A DNA stretch of 64,000 nt from Hirudinaria manillensis. Taxonomy: Eukaryota > Annelida > Clitellata > Hirudinida > Hirudinidae. Below, piece after piece: positions 46,501 through 64,000 of this stretch. Where the stretch lies: assembly GCA_034509925.1 (NCBI GenBank), contig CM067530.1, positions 62,001 through 126,000 on the forward strand, given 5' to 3'. Both the position numbers and the translations under genes were made by a program. Under the pieces are notes generated by a model. It was not told the origin of the DNA. It did no database searches and saw only the letters and a program-made list of their open reading frames with translations. Within the stretch, counting starts at the first letter, position 1. The number at the start of each line of letters is the position of its first letter.

Positions 46501-49099
46501 ATTGACCGATGGCAACAAGGTTTGTGCAACTGGTAAACACAGCGTCTGTGCCTTCCATCAAGCCACACTTCTGCAAAGTGTCATATACCAACCTAATTCT
46601 CTGAAGGCCAGAGAGACCAATCTTGTAGATAGTCAATGGCCACAGCAATCATGGGATGAGCACAAACTAAAGCAACTACAATTTGAAATGGTATGAAGTA
46701 ATAAAAGGCCTCTCGAAAGCAGTATCAAATCACATGTCATCTGTTTTGTCAGAATTGGGATATATATAACGATGCAACATTGAGGAAGAAGAATATGCTC
46801 AGACACTGCCAGAGGAAAGCTAACAATGATGAGAGAGATAATCTTTTGGTTCTGTTGAATGAGGTCATCACAGATCTGTGCTGAGCCAAAAATATGAGAA
46901 TCAAGTATGAAAGAAGGCTAACAAGATAGAATTTCTTTGGGGACTCTTAAGATTTGCAAAAACACAGCTTGAGCTTCCAAAATCTGATGTGCCATACAAT
47001 GGCATACCAAGTGTTTAAGACTCCTTCATCCTGAAAGCAATACGAACTTCAAAATTCCAGAAAGCTCCCAAAATATTTATTTTCACAAAGCTGCAATCAA
47101 ATATCTAACTCTAGGTTATGACTTTTAGTAAAAGACTACTGCCTTATTACTGCCTTTAAACAAACTTTTCAATGTTGTTGAACTCTTAAGTGCTAAAAAC
47201 AATACCCTACTACAACTTTTAAAATGCATTTAAAACTCAAATTTCGAGATATTTTTACCCTCTTAAAAGGCCCCTCTGGGACCATGGAGGACTGCCCCCT
47301 TCTTGAGACAGTGTATTATGAAAAGTAGCCAAAAAGTGGAGAAGCATCTGTCCAGAGAGACATAAAGTGATATCCTAAGATGACAAGCAATATCCTCCAC
47401 AGGTAGCTTCTTCAACTTAGCAGGCCCATCCTAGGAATGTAATCAGGCCAGAAACAAATCAGTGCCAGAGCCTAGTGAAATCCTCTACCTTCTCTGAAAA
47501 GCAATCTCCCATGTGAAGAATCACTCAAGACAACATTCTAGTCATGGATAGGTATTATAGTTCAGAAATGGTTGAAGACATCAGAAAAAAAAAGAAGTCC
47601 AGACATTTTGGAATGTTCTGTCAAGTTGCATATATCCCTTAATGCAAAGGCCAGTTTACATGGCAACACAACCAGCTATTCAAGATACTAGTTAAAGCGA
47701 TGAAGGCTTTCAGTTCAAATGCTTGCAAATCTGCTCCACAAACCTAAAAATATCTCGCTAACTCAAAACTTAAATTGATCTTTAATCTTATGGTACTTAT
47801 CAATGTGGAGTAGCAGTAAAAAAAAATAAAGCTAACCATATTTCAGCCAAAGCTTGACTTGATAATCCAAACTTCATAAATACCTTTTTGGCTTGCTCAA
47901 CTACAAACAAAATTTTAAAAAGCAGTTTACATTAGAAACTTCAAACTAATTTTCTAGTTCTCCACACAACAGACTCGCTCTACAAACAAGTATGTATATT
48001 ACAACGTATCTATATTATAAATTCTTAACAAATGTAAGCGGATCTACCTAGACAAATGTCAAATGGGTGAAAAATAAAAAAATGATTTAACAAATTTTTG
48101 AAAATTTAAGAAAAATGAATTAAAAAATGAAGAATAATTACAATATTCTAATGAGTGTGTTAAAATTTATTACTTTTCACTCAAAAGAGGAAACATTGGC
48201 AGACATAAATTTGATCTGGAAGTCTATGCTCCCTCTTTTATTTTGAGTGTAAAGAATATCTAAAAACTATTTAAACCAAACTATCAACCAGAATTTCTTG
48301 CTTCCAATAGTGCTAGTATTGCAACCAAGTTTTAATCTCAATGAAATTGCAGATCCTCACTTAGTAAAACATTTGCAAAATTTGCTTGCATGCCAGGCTT
48401 GGGCAAAAACATTTGCTCATGCAGGTCTAGTATCAACCTCATCAAAAAACCTCATCCTCAGAAACCAGATAAAATTTATATTTTGTGGAGTTAAAAAAGC
48501 TTTAAAGAAAATGGACAATGAATGCCATCAAAGTTTAGAATTCACACTGCAAACAATGAAGGGAAATTATGAGATTCCAGATCAGCTCTTTCTGAAACTT
48601 TGAGTCTATCAGTTGTTTGGTCAATTGGATTCTGAAGACGAAAGAATCTGTCAGCTAAAACACTGAAACCTCAGCTTTGCACTTTATCCAAATATTCCAT
48701 GCCTGAGTAAAATATTGGCTGGTATGAACATGATTCCCAAAACATTCCTGATCCTCTGATATAATTCCTGCTGCATTCAAATCAGACTGTTTATGGTTTT
48801 GTGATGCTGTACAATTTTAATTTATGGTGCAACTTTTGATGTCAAATGCTCTCTGACAGTTGAAATAGATGATACCCATGTTTGTCTCTGACTCTTGCAT
48901 TGTGTTTTAGTTGCAAATACTTCTTATTTTCTATCAAAAGATGAATTCTTGTTAACCCTTCAACATAAGTTGATCCAGAAAATGAAAGGTAAAAACGCTA
49001 ATATGACTTACCTGTCAAAAATCCAGCTCCCATTAAATCAGCATCTTCAAACATTTGTGTGTATTTGTCTTTTTCCAAGGAGGATATGTGCCTAGTCAT
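31572..49099 (-). CDS. ITSN: Intersectin-like gene: EH, coiled coil, DH-PH-C2
   Basis: Intersectins are endocytic scaffolds whose DH-PH module activates Cdc42. In-phase minus-strand exons are: EH at 49099-49012, 47899-47836 and 44731-44593; coiled coil at 41955-41866 and 41797-41657; DH at about 39146-39059, 38995-38889, 38667-38592, 38533-38426, 36873-36778 and 36713-36546; PH at 36487-36416, 36276-36136, 34282-34170 and 33476-33256 (the last also starts C2); C2 at 31987-31817 and 31753-31572. Key motifs are [57 protein letters not shown] (DH CR3), [41 protein letters not shown] and LNPKWN. The PH exon reads PIF-TGA-NE, an in-frame stop. Between coiled coil and DH I find only unresolved short exons (near 40570-40518 and 39240-39190) and no SH3. 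The ATG at 49099 may be the start or an internal Met. Confidence 0.85.
31754..31816 (-). other. 63-bp mini-intron in the C2 domain
   Basis: Minus-strand GTTTAC...TATATAG, 63 nt, a multiple of three and without an in-frame stop. Removing it gives [12 protein letters not shown], which fits the C2 fold spacing. Keeping it adds 21 hydrophobic residues in the middle of the domain. I therefore call it an intron, although it is invisible to an open-reading-frame scan. Confidence 0.65.
32206..32394 (+). pseudogene. Possible hAT transposase fragment
   Basis: The short frame contains [16 protein letters not shown], reminiscent of the 'PSRKYFSE' segment in the N-terminal part of many hAT transposases. 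No zinc finger or catalytic part is seen around it. Weak call. Confidence 0.35.
34447..36029 (+). mobile_element. Tc1/mariner element, full length with TA target sites
   Basis: 1583 bp. Left terminus CAGTGCGCATCATAAAGATA and right terminus TATCTTTATGACGCGCACTG are inverted repeats with few mismatches, flanked by TA on both sides (34445-34446 and 36030-36031). It sits in an intron of the intersectin-like gene, in the opposite orientation, between two PH-encoding exons. A shortened relative is at 40904-41638. Confidence 0.92.
34805..35769 (+). pseudogene. Tc1-type DD34E transposase, frameshifted
   Basis: Starts [15 protein letters not shown] with a paired helix-turn-helix ([19 protein letters not shown]), then the GRPKK motif. 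A frameshift near 35000 leads into [21 protein letters not shown] stop lies at 35180-35182. [13 protein letters not shown] lacks the acidic residue of the usual first catalytic motif. A second frameshift follows VMVWAAISC near 35370. The second and third catalytic positions are intact: Asp in [10 protein letters not shown] and Glu in DPIENVWG, with 34 residues between. Two frameshifts, a stop and a lost first catalytic Asp make it inactive. Confidence 0.88.
36900..38425. other. Intron of the intersectin-like gene
   Basis: No coding frame recognised on either strand. It separates two consecutive DH exons and is probably old transposon debris. Confidence 0.4.
39440..40010 (+). pseudogene. Second, more decayed mariner-like transposase fragment
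   Basis: The plus strand shows [13 protein letters not shown] followed by [10 protein letters not shown], the order seen around the segment between the first and second catalytic motifs of Tc1/mariner transposases. A decayed [10 protein letters not shown] lies in the place of the second motif. It belongs to a different subfamily from the element at 34447-36029. Ends were not identified. Confidence 0.5.
40904..41638 (+). mobile_element. Non-autonomous derivative of the Tc1/mariner element
   Basis: 735 bp with termini CAGTGCTCATCATAAATATA and TGTTTATGAAGAGCACTG, similar to the 1583 bp element. It keeps that element's left 200 bases and the transposase 3' end ([18 protein letters not shown] to the C terminus), so about 850 bases of the middle are deleted. 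A TA precedes the left end, while the right flank is CA. The acidic residue of the third catalytic motif is changed to Lys (PIKNV). Confidence 0.8.
41959..43130. other. Intron of the intersectin-like gene
   Basis: No gene or element recognised. Short GAT/GAGTG-rich stretches lie near 42220-42320. Confidence 0.4.
43133..43745. mobile_element. Tigger-like element B, shortened copy
   Basis: Left terminus TA then CAGTAAAACCTGCCTATA. It is collinear with parts of 49311-51114, sharing 'GGACAGCTAT'-like and 'TCCCTATTTACAGTTT'-like phrases and 'GATCAAACATGCTTT'. The right terminus is not found and the transposase is not readable. Confidence 0.6.
43746..44590. other. Intron of the intersectin-like gene
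   Basis: Nothing recognised. 'TTTTCATCCATTATT' is repeated near 43936 and 43972. Confidence 0.4.
44970..45056. mobile_element. Short interspersed element tail
   Basis: An (AAT)n run is followed by TTTATATAGCGCCGAACGCG and then AGAGGCGCTGTACCGG. An AAT run joined to 'TATATAGCGC...GCGCTGTA' is the common end of a short repeat family in many aquatic invertebrate genomes. The rest of the element was not delimited. Confidence 0.45.
45085..45640 (-). mobile_element. Tigger/pogo-like element 3
   Basis: On the minus strand it runs from the terminal TGCTACTATGCCACTCTTGC near 45620, through GTCCTGACAATATTTATCTA, to a promoter-like block and then ATG TCA GCT CAG AAA TAC AAG at about 45272 ([36 protein letters not shown], then a stop). 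That is the N-terminal DNA-binding helix region of a Tigger transposase. It is the longest transposase start among the copies here. Confidence 0.72.
45660..46700 (-). pseudogene. Second R2/NeSL-like LINE remnant (partial)
   Basis: The frame at 46343-46155 contains [19 protein letters not shown], matching the 'ELTVPWE' segment of restriction-like endonuclease LINEs. A separate 81-codon frame at 45912-45667 (Lys/Arg-rich) follows and is unassigned. The DNA to 46700 reads as degraded frames on the same strand. Confidence 0.45.
46701..47835. other. Intron of the intersectin-like gene
   Basis: No recognisable gene or element. The composition is slightly richer in GC than the surroundings, compatible with an old insertion. 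Confidence 0.35.
48298..48603 (+). CDS. Unrecognised 101-codon open frame in an intron
   Basis: Starts at a TTG, not ATG. It reads [20 protein letters not shown] and later [20 protein letters not shown], ending in a TGA. Amino-acid balance looks protein-like, but I know no family. It lies antisense within the EH-domain introns, so a transposon fragment is the likeliest explanation. Confidence 0.25.
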   Translation: MLPIVLVLQPSFNLNEIADPHLVKHLQNLLACQAWAKTFAHAGLVSTSSKNLILRNQIKFIFCGVKKALKKMDNECHQSLEFTLQTMKGNYEIPDQLFLKL

Positions 49100-49310
49100 A
49101 CTGCAAATATAAATTTTACTTGTAGAAAAATATATTAAATACGTAATCATTTCCAAATAATGTAACTAACTCAGCAAATGGATTGTCCTTGCAAAGATCT
49201 ACAAATAAATTGAAAGTTTTAGTTTAGAGAGAAAAAAAGATAAATAAAAATGCTCAACCTCCTCATCAAAAAACTAAGATACCAACACCAGTAAAATTTG
49301 ATTAGTAATA

Positions 49311-51114
49311 CATTAAAAGCTGCCTATAGGGACAGCTATACTTTGCATTAAAAAAGTGTCCCTATGGGGAGGATGTCCATGTTGTCACGTGTCTATCTTA
49401 AACTGTAGGAAATGAAAAAAACAAAAAAATCGTTATAAAGAAATCAAAACAAACATATTACATGAAAAATATATTAGGAAGTCACAGAAATTATAGTTTA
49501 TTAAAAAAGTCAAGATGGAAGCTTCTTTGGCCTTCTCTACATCTTTCAATTTTGCCTTCCAGATCTTATCCTGAATTCTGCATAAATACATTGAAGTGAC
49601 ATTCAATGAAAATCTTGAATTGGTATACAGTAGCAACTGATTGTTGCTATGTTCCAAGCTTGTTGATGGGAAATAGCTGTCAGTTTTGGATGGTCAGGTT
49701 CAATGGAGATTTCTTCATCTTCAGAATTATTATCATCATCTTGTGACATTATTACAATCAAATCTCATTACTATGCCAACTCACTACTATTCTCGCTATC
49801 ATGCCACTTTTGCTCAATCCTAACAAAAGTTGACTGGGAGTATAAATAGGAATGAGAGTGAATGTCGAGGATTTTATATGAGAATTGCAAGTTGGAGTGA
49901 AGATTGACATGAGTCGGAGTGAGGTACCACGGCATCACATTTAAGACAGGGCTAAGCTGGAGCAGTGGAGTCTCAAGTCTGGTGTGATGCAAGCGTGCGA
50001 TTGGCTGGACGATGAGACCTGCTTAAAGAAGATGCACCATCAAATGATTTTGAAAGCTTTAGACTGAGCTGATGGGTAACTTGATAAAATAAGGCAGTTT
50101 CTATTTATAAAATAGGGCCATTTTTATTTATAAAATAAGGCCCTTTTTACAAATCCTTATTACTACACCACTCGTACTACTATGCCACTTTTGTTTGGTC
50201 CTGATGGGTGGCATAGTAACAAGATTTGACTGTGTTATAATCACCATGCATTATCATCATCTTTCATGCATTGTAATGAATTCCTGAAATGTCATATCGG
50301 GAGGAAGACCTGAGAAATTCAATTTGTAATGCCTCATCCTCAAAGCCTACCTTTTCAGTCTGCAACATCTTCTAATGGGGCATCACTGATTTCTCCATTC
50401 AAAATTAAGGTTGTTTCTTTTGTTAAGTGACTCAAGCCATCCATGGCAAATTTGCTGTGGCCCAACTCTTTTGCAATCATTAAGCTTTTTCTTGTACTAA
50501 AGGACCTGTTATAGGCAGATTCTTTGATCTGGCAGAGCAGAACCATTCCAAGGCTTTCTCATTTACATCACTGCATTGACATTTCATGTCTTTCACTTTC
50601 TTGCTCTCACTTCTTACTCCATGATCCCAATTCTTTTGTATTTCCTCTTTCTTCATTATAATGTTTGATATGTGGTGCCTGCTAACTCCATAGTCTTTGG
50701 AAAGTTTTGAGATCGAATTGCCCTTTTAAACTTTTAAGCACTTCCATTTTCTTTTCCAGTGAAGGACAATGTCTTTTCTATGAATCTACAACTACTATTG
50801 ATAATGAGACCACCTTAAAACACAAAGAATGAAAGACAAAGGAGTTTGAGCAAATCAAAACAAAAGATCAAACATGCTTTTCCATGAAAACTGCTTAAAA
50901 AATTGACAAATTTAAAGCATTTAAACAATTTTCAGAAAAAGTAAATATCCCTATTTGCAGTTTTGGAACCATTTCAGGCATGCTTTTGGTCAAGTTTGAC
51001 AGGTGCACTATAAATAAGTATCAAATTGTATTGGGAAAATCGATTCCTAGAAAAAGTGGCCCTAAGGACAGGTTTTACCCTATATTTGGGTTCTCCAATT
51101 CAAAGGTTTTACTG
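49311..51114 (-). mobile_element. Tigger-like element B with transposase remnant
   Basis: Termini resemble CAGTAAAACCT (right end GGTTTTACTG then TA at 51115). On the minus strand there is an N-terminal helix-turn-helix region (EKKMEVLKSLKGQFD, then LSKDYGVSRHHISN in a shifted frame, 50760-50660), then IAKELGHSKFAMDGLSHLT and ILNGEISDAPLEDVAD (50480-50360), and a C-terminal SEDEEISIEPDHPKL (near 49710). The DDE domain between is deleted and replaced by an inserted Tigger A copy. Confidence 0.75.
49753..50236 (+). mobile_element. Tigger/pogo-like element 4, complete miniature copy
   Basis: About 480 bp with both termini: CAATCAAATCTCATTACTAT at the left, and ACAAGATTTGACTG at the right preceded by GGGTGGCATAGTA. 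Inside it keeps the TATAAATAGGAATGAGAGTG block of the other copies, a short transposase-derived stretch (GATTGGCTGGACGATGAG, DWLDDE), and a duplicated AAAATAGGGCC run. It is inserted inside Tigger-like element B. Confidence 0.75.
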
Positions 51115-52820
51115 TAATCAAAATGTGACATCCTGTGGATAAATTATAACTACTAATTGTGCAAAAAATCTGACCTATGGCCACTGATCATAAAATAAAA
51201 TCGGCCTTCGAAATCAAATGTATTTAAAGACTCCTTAACGAACCGCATGATAAATGTCTTTAAATCACTGTATCACAAAATCATCTAAGTATTACATCAG
51301 ACTAAGTTCAAACATTTTTAACAATGCCATGGTGAACCCTATAACATGACAGAATCTTACTTGATCAAAGTCAATTCTGAATTGTGTCGAATATTGATAT
51401 CAATTCTACTTTCATTTATGTTTATTACTTGCTTTGTAATCATTTGTACCTATAAAGGCCCTCGGCACATCACCACAAACCATGGGAGTCAATTCCAAAA
51501 AGTAATTTTAAAAAAGCGATATGTGAGTCTTGTATGTTGAAAACATTAACTTGCTGCGTTATCCAATACAGACTCAAACGCTGTGATCCAAGTCTCACCA
51601 TCTGCTTCTCGGAAAACTTGACTCATGCCCACCGCTGACCTCAATTCGAAGATAGGTAACACGGTCTCGAATACATTATATATTCATGAGGAAGACCCTT
51701 TTGTTGGGATCTTGTTAAACAACCACTAGTTTGAATGCACAAACTGAGTTAGTCACATTTTAAACGTTAAAACTTCAAAAATTAACTTGACTTAATTTAG
51801 ATATAAAGCAAAAAAATCTATATAAATAAAAATGCAATGTGTGTTTGTATCATGTAAATGTTCTCTGAAAGTACTTAACCAATTTTAAATTAGTTAATTT
51901 AATTTTGACACAACATAGTGCTCGATTAAAGGAGTATTTTTATATATATTTCATATATATGTCACAACTATATCGTGTAAAAATACGCTTTTTTCGAAAA
52001 TCCTGCCATTGTTATGTTTTAGAATCGCGACGCGTAGTGCAAGCGATTGTGGAATTGTAAAAATAAACATATTAGAAAATTTCTTTCTTATAAAATTAAT
52101 CAGATTGAGCCACAGCAACTCTACAAATATAACAAACGATTCTGAGTGTGTTTTAGGGATTCCAGAAGTTGCTCCACGTGAAATTGAAATGTATGTTAGG
52201 AAATCAGATAAAGAGGTGAAGTCAAGCCGTGAAAGGAATCCGTAACGAAATGTCTTTCTACAGCTGTATAGCTTCAATGGTATCAGTAATGGACCCACGG
52301 GAGAAGGGTGCGACATTCTAATAAACAATTAATGAATTAAAAGTTGTCTTTCGCCTATCATTTATCCAGGTATCAATCCGATATCTTAATATTTAACTAT
52401 TATTGCCTACTCATAGATAACTCGTCAAAAGTAATTAAATACTCAAGTGAGATCTGATAGGTGTTTGCCATAAGTTTGGGACAATCATGTTTATAACCAT
52501 AGTTTTGTTGATACAAGTCATATATAAACCATTTATTGATATGAAATATAAAAAATGAACCTCAAACCTTGAAAACCAATTTCTCCCCAGAGCAGAGTTT
52601 TTGCGGGCAGAAATAAACTCTGAAAGATAAGTATGAATCTCAACGATGTTTCAAAACTTTCGGAAGAATCTTAAAAGTGATTAAGTATGATGTTATCAGA
52701 CAAAATAATAATTAATGTGCCACCTCTTTGTTCCCAAAACATGGATGAGCTAGTGTAGAAACCGGTCCTGGCGTTGAGTTACGGGCTGTTTCCGATGTGA
52801 TGGTGGCTGGCATTCTTGTC
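51115..52820. other. Stretch without recognised gene
   Basis: Overlapping frames on both strands at 51951-52328 look balanced but match nothing I know. A minus-strand piece near 51660-51560 reads SQVFREADGETWITAFESVL and might be an exon or element fragment. Confidence 0.35.
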
Positions 52821-52829
52821 GTCGACGTT

Positions 52830-53290
52830 GAACTGTCAGACTGGATTGTTGTCTGTGGTAGGACTGCTGGATGAAAATGTGTGTGTAGACACCTTGTGCC
52901 GAACATTTGCTGGCACGAGAGGGCGATCAGTCTCTATGGAGGTATCAACCAAGATTTTGTCGTCCGTGAATCTTTGGAATGTTTGTTCTGCATTTCTCAA
53001 TCCAAAGGGTAGGCGGACGAATGCAAACAAACCGAAGGGTGTTGTGATGGCTGTTTTTGTGGATGTCTTCTTCAGCTATTGGAATATGATGATATATCCT
53101 CACCAAATCTATTCTCGAAAAGACTCTAGCTCGAGCCATGCTTTCGGTTAGATCATGAGTTTGCGTTATCAGGTACCTGTCAGGAATTTTTTTTTTCATT
53201 CAATGATCATGTGCAAGGATGATGACCATTGGCTGGATGATGGCCTGATGATGCCCAGCTGAAGATCGCCGAATTCGACCACATGCAGAT
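52830..53290 (-). pseudogene. Ty3/gypsy reverse transcriptase fragment
   Basis: On the minus strand, in pieces: GIIRPSSSQWSSSLHM (near 53240), a short deletion, PDRYLITQTHDLTESMA, ARVFSRIDLVRIYHHIPIAE (RIDL is the first catalytic block), and FAFVRLPFGLRNAEQTFQRF. This is the canonical start of a gypsy-type reverse transcriptase. Frameshifts separate the pieces and the YxDD block is missing. It lies about 800 bases left of the Miro gene. Confidence 0.82.
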
Positions 53291-54073
53291 GTGGTACATA
53301 TGTGTTAAATTCCGTTTACATTAGAATGAAAATAAATAAAATGACAACGGTTTAAGCGGCTTTACCAGGCACAAGATAAAGAAATTTGTTGAAAATTAAA
53401 AATGGCAAAAAAAGAAGCTTATTTCGGGGCGTCTTATTTATCAACTTATAGCTCCTCCCACTAATGTGGCTCCTCCCTTCACGATTGCAACTAGGATCAG
53501 AGTGGGTCCATTATCCTTTAGCCAAGTTTGTGAGGTTCAATAACACTCAAAATTTCATTAGAAATATTAGAGAATTTGTAACTTGAGAAAACGGTATAAA
53601 AGCAGGGCTTTTGTATTTATTTGGACATATTTGATTGGAAAACTAAATGTAATAATAATGCCAAACAGTCATTTTTGTCCAAAGTCATTTATTTCATGAA
53701 TACAAAAATTTAGCATCAACTTCAAATGCTTTATAAATGCTTCATTGAATTGAATTAATGTTTTCCTTTAGATGTTCGCATGAAAATATGAAAAAAGTTT
53801 TTAATTTATTAGAATCTTACCATCTTTGTGGACTTTTCGGAATTGGAAGCGTGTTTTGGTTGCAGCGGTGCACCGTCTAGAGGACAAAAGTTATTTTCAA
53901 ATCTATAGTAGGCTTTCTTAAATATAGATGTTTTCTATATTAAAGGTTAGATATGTTTATAATTGACTGATAAGCATGGCATAGTCTTTCGATTTGTTTA
54001 AATACATTTGTATGGGAGCTCTTAGTTATTGCTTAAAATTATCAATTATCTCCTACTTTCAGAATCTAGGAGG
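53291..54073. other. Upstream region of the Miro gene
   Basis: AT-rich DNA with no open frame of note. It should contain the promoter and 5' UTR of the gene that starts at 54074. Confidence 0.4.
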
Positions 54074-62333
<8,260 letters not shown>

Positions 62334-64000
62334 GTGAGTTTTGAATATATCAATTTATGCAAAAAAAATGTAAGATATTTTATTTAGTTATTTATGTTTG
62401 GCATCTACATTAATCTTTATTCATTTCAAAACAGATATGTTAAGTCAGAATTATCCATAAGGGATGTTACAGCAATACAATGATCATGAACCCATCAATA
62501 TCCAACCAGTCAAAATTAAAGTCAGAAGAAAAAAAATAAAAATACAGATGTGGGGTAGAATAGAATATAGAATAATAATTAAAAAAGTAAAATAGAATGA
62601 AGTGAGAGATAAAATAAAGCAAGAAATCAAAGTGATTTGAACAGGTGAATTTTAAGATTAGTATTGAAAATGGAGACCATCTCCAATGTTTTGACATGCC
62701 ACAGGCCTATAAGGATCTGTCTTCATAGTGCATAAGGTGAGTTCTTGGGGCAAGGAAATTTCATGGTGTCTGATGAGTGGAGTAATGCCCGGACAATATG
62801 ATATTGTGGAAATCATTCAGATATAGCGGGGATCATTGGAGATGTGTTTTGAATGTTACTAGGGTGATCTAAAGAATTCTTTGTTTGATGCAAAACCAAT
62901 GAAGATTATCAAGTAGTGGAGAGATAGGGTTTAATTGATTAGTGTGAAAATTGAGCCTAGCCATGACCTCCTGAAGTTTATGCATCACTGTTGCTGGAGC
63001 AAAATAGGATTGAGTCTCAATAGTACAGCTTGATCAAGACAAGGGTTTTAAGGACTTCTTGGGGAACCAAGTTTCGAATGTCTCTGAGGATGTGTAATAT
63101 CAAGACACAAGAAATATCAAAAAGAAGGAGAAGCACTGCATTCCCTCGATCTATCACCATCTGTATGCTAGAGACCACTTTTGGCATTGCTGTTTCTGTG
63201 GAATGATATTGGCAATGGGATGATCGAGTTGAAGGAAACCAGTTGGTTTCAAGGTCACAAGTTTTGAAATGATGCTGAGGTTTTTTTGCTGTGTTGACTG
63301 CTGTGTTTCTGCATGACAGAATGGGATAACATATGATTTGAAGGATTCTATTTGGAAAAAAATGATAGATAATGGAGAAAGTATGTGTAATCTAGGAATC
63401 ACTTTGGACTCCAGTCTGAGTTTTGAAAAGAGATTGGTCACTTGGTACCTGCACTTGAGTTCCTATTTTATGCACTTGTACTTGGAACATGAATAAGTAT
63501 TAGTATACTTGAACCACTCTCTAGTACTTGGTGTATGAGTCTGGAATGAATAAAGGAAGAGCCACCATTAAGATTGAGGCAGCTCAAAAGGGGGTAACTT
63601 GGCCAGTTGTAGGCACGTCAACATTTCCCTTACTTCAAAGATACAGATAGAGGCTAAAGTTTCTTACTTCCTCCTTTGGTTTATAGAAAGAGAGCTGACT
63701 TGATGGCATACAACATCCCAATATAGCATAGTCTTCAAATATATTGTTTTAGTAATAAAGCTGTGCATGGATGAAATTCCTTATCAGTATATCCTTATCA
63801 GCTTGTTATTTGAGTTTCATCACAGCTAAATTGATTACATGTTTTATAACTTTTCATATTTTATATTGTGTGATCATGCTGATAATTAGTCAATTAATTA
63901 ATGTCATTTAGTAACATGCTGGTGACAATTGATGATTTTTACAAATCCAATGTTGCATGCCAAGCATAAAAGTTTTGCCCCCACAAAATATAGTTAAATA
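62334..64000. other. Right edge of window, presumed Miro intron
   Basis: I do not find the next Miro exon. A minus-strand 95-codon frame at 63154-63441 and the GC-richer, purine-rich DNA from 62640 to 63450 suggest a decayed element, unassigned. Confidence 0.35.

Overview
This is a eukaryotic, animal-type genomic window. The genes have many short exons with GT-AG introns, the DNA is AT-rich, and it is crowded with decayed transposons (Tc1/mariner, Tigger/pogo, hAT, copia, Ty3/gypsy, Penelope-like, and LINEs including one with an R2/NeSL-like tail). The telomeric motif is CCCTAA/TTAGGG, which argues against most arthropods. A non-arthropod invertebrate such as a cnidarian or mollusc would fit, but I cannot name the species.

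Positions 1-9325 are a subtelomere. A roughly 2.1 kb segment occurs twice (1-2168 and 7139-9279), nearly identical. Between the copies lies a satellite of about 520 bp repeated more than seven times. Both parts carry the same short box (CGCTAGATGTCGC and variants). The subtelomere ends in a tract of CCCTAA repeats (9270-9325) that abuts single-copy DNA.

Positions 10694-22512 hold the first genes. They are an ISY1 splicing-factor gene that stops after the conserved N-terminal half beside a Penelope-like fragment, an SPSB1/4-type SPRY-SOCS-box gene, and, convergent with it, a selenophosphate synthetase of the SEPHS2 type. The synthetase has an in-frame TGA at the catalytic selenocysteine position and a convincing SECIS hairpin in its 3' UTR. 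An unrecognised 261-residue membrane protein follows.

Positions 22968-31570 are mostly transposon remains. They include a 1.16 kb miniature copia element with both LTRs, an R2/NeSL-like LINE tail and a Ty3/gypsy integrase.

Positions 31572-49099 (minus strand) carry an intersectin-like gene: one EH domain, coiled coil, then a DH-PH-C2 module. I see no SH3 cassette, and the PH-encoding exon contains an in-frame TGA. Its introns are full of Tc1 and Tigger elements.

Positions 54074-62333 (plus strand) hold the first six coding exons of a Miro/RHOT mitochondrial Rho GTPase, which runs toward or past the window edge. Its fifth intron carries the 3' end of a gypsy-type element and a hAT remnant.

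The genes do not form an operon or pathway. They are independent housekeeping genes next to a chromosome end. The most notable points are the selenocysteine gene with its SECIS, the boxed subtelomeric satellite, the broken ISY1 and the SH3-less intersectin-like gene.
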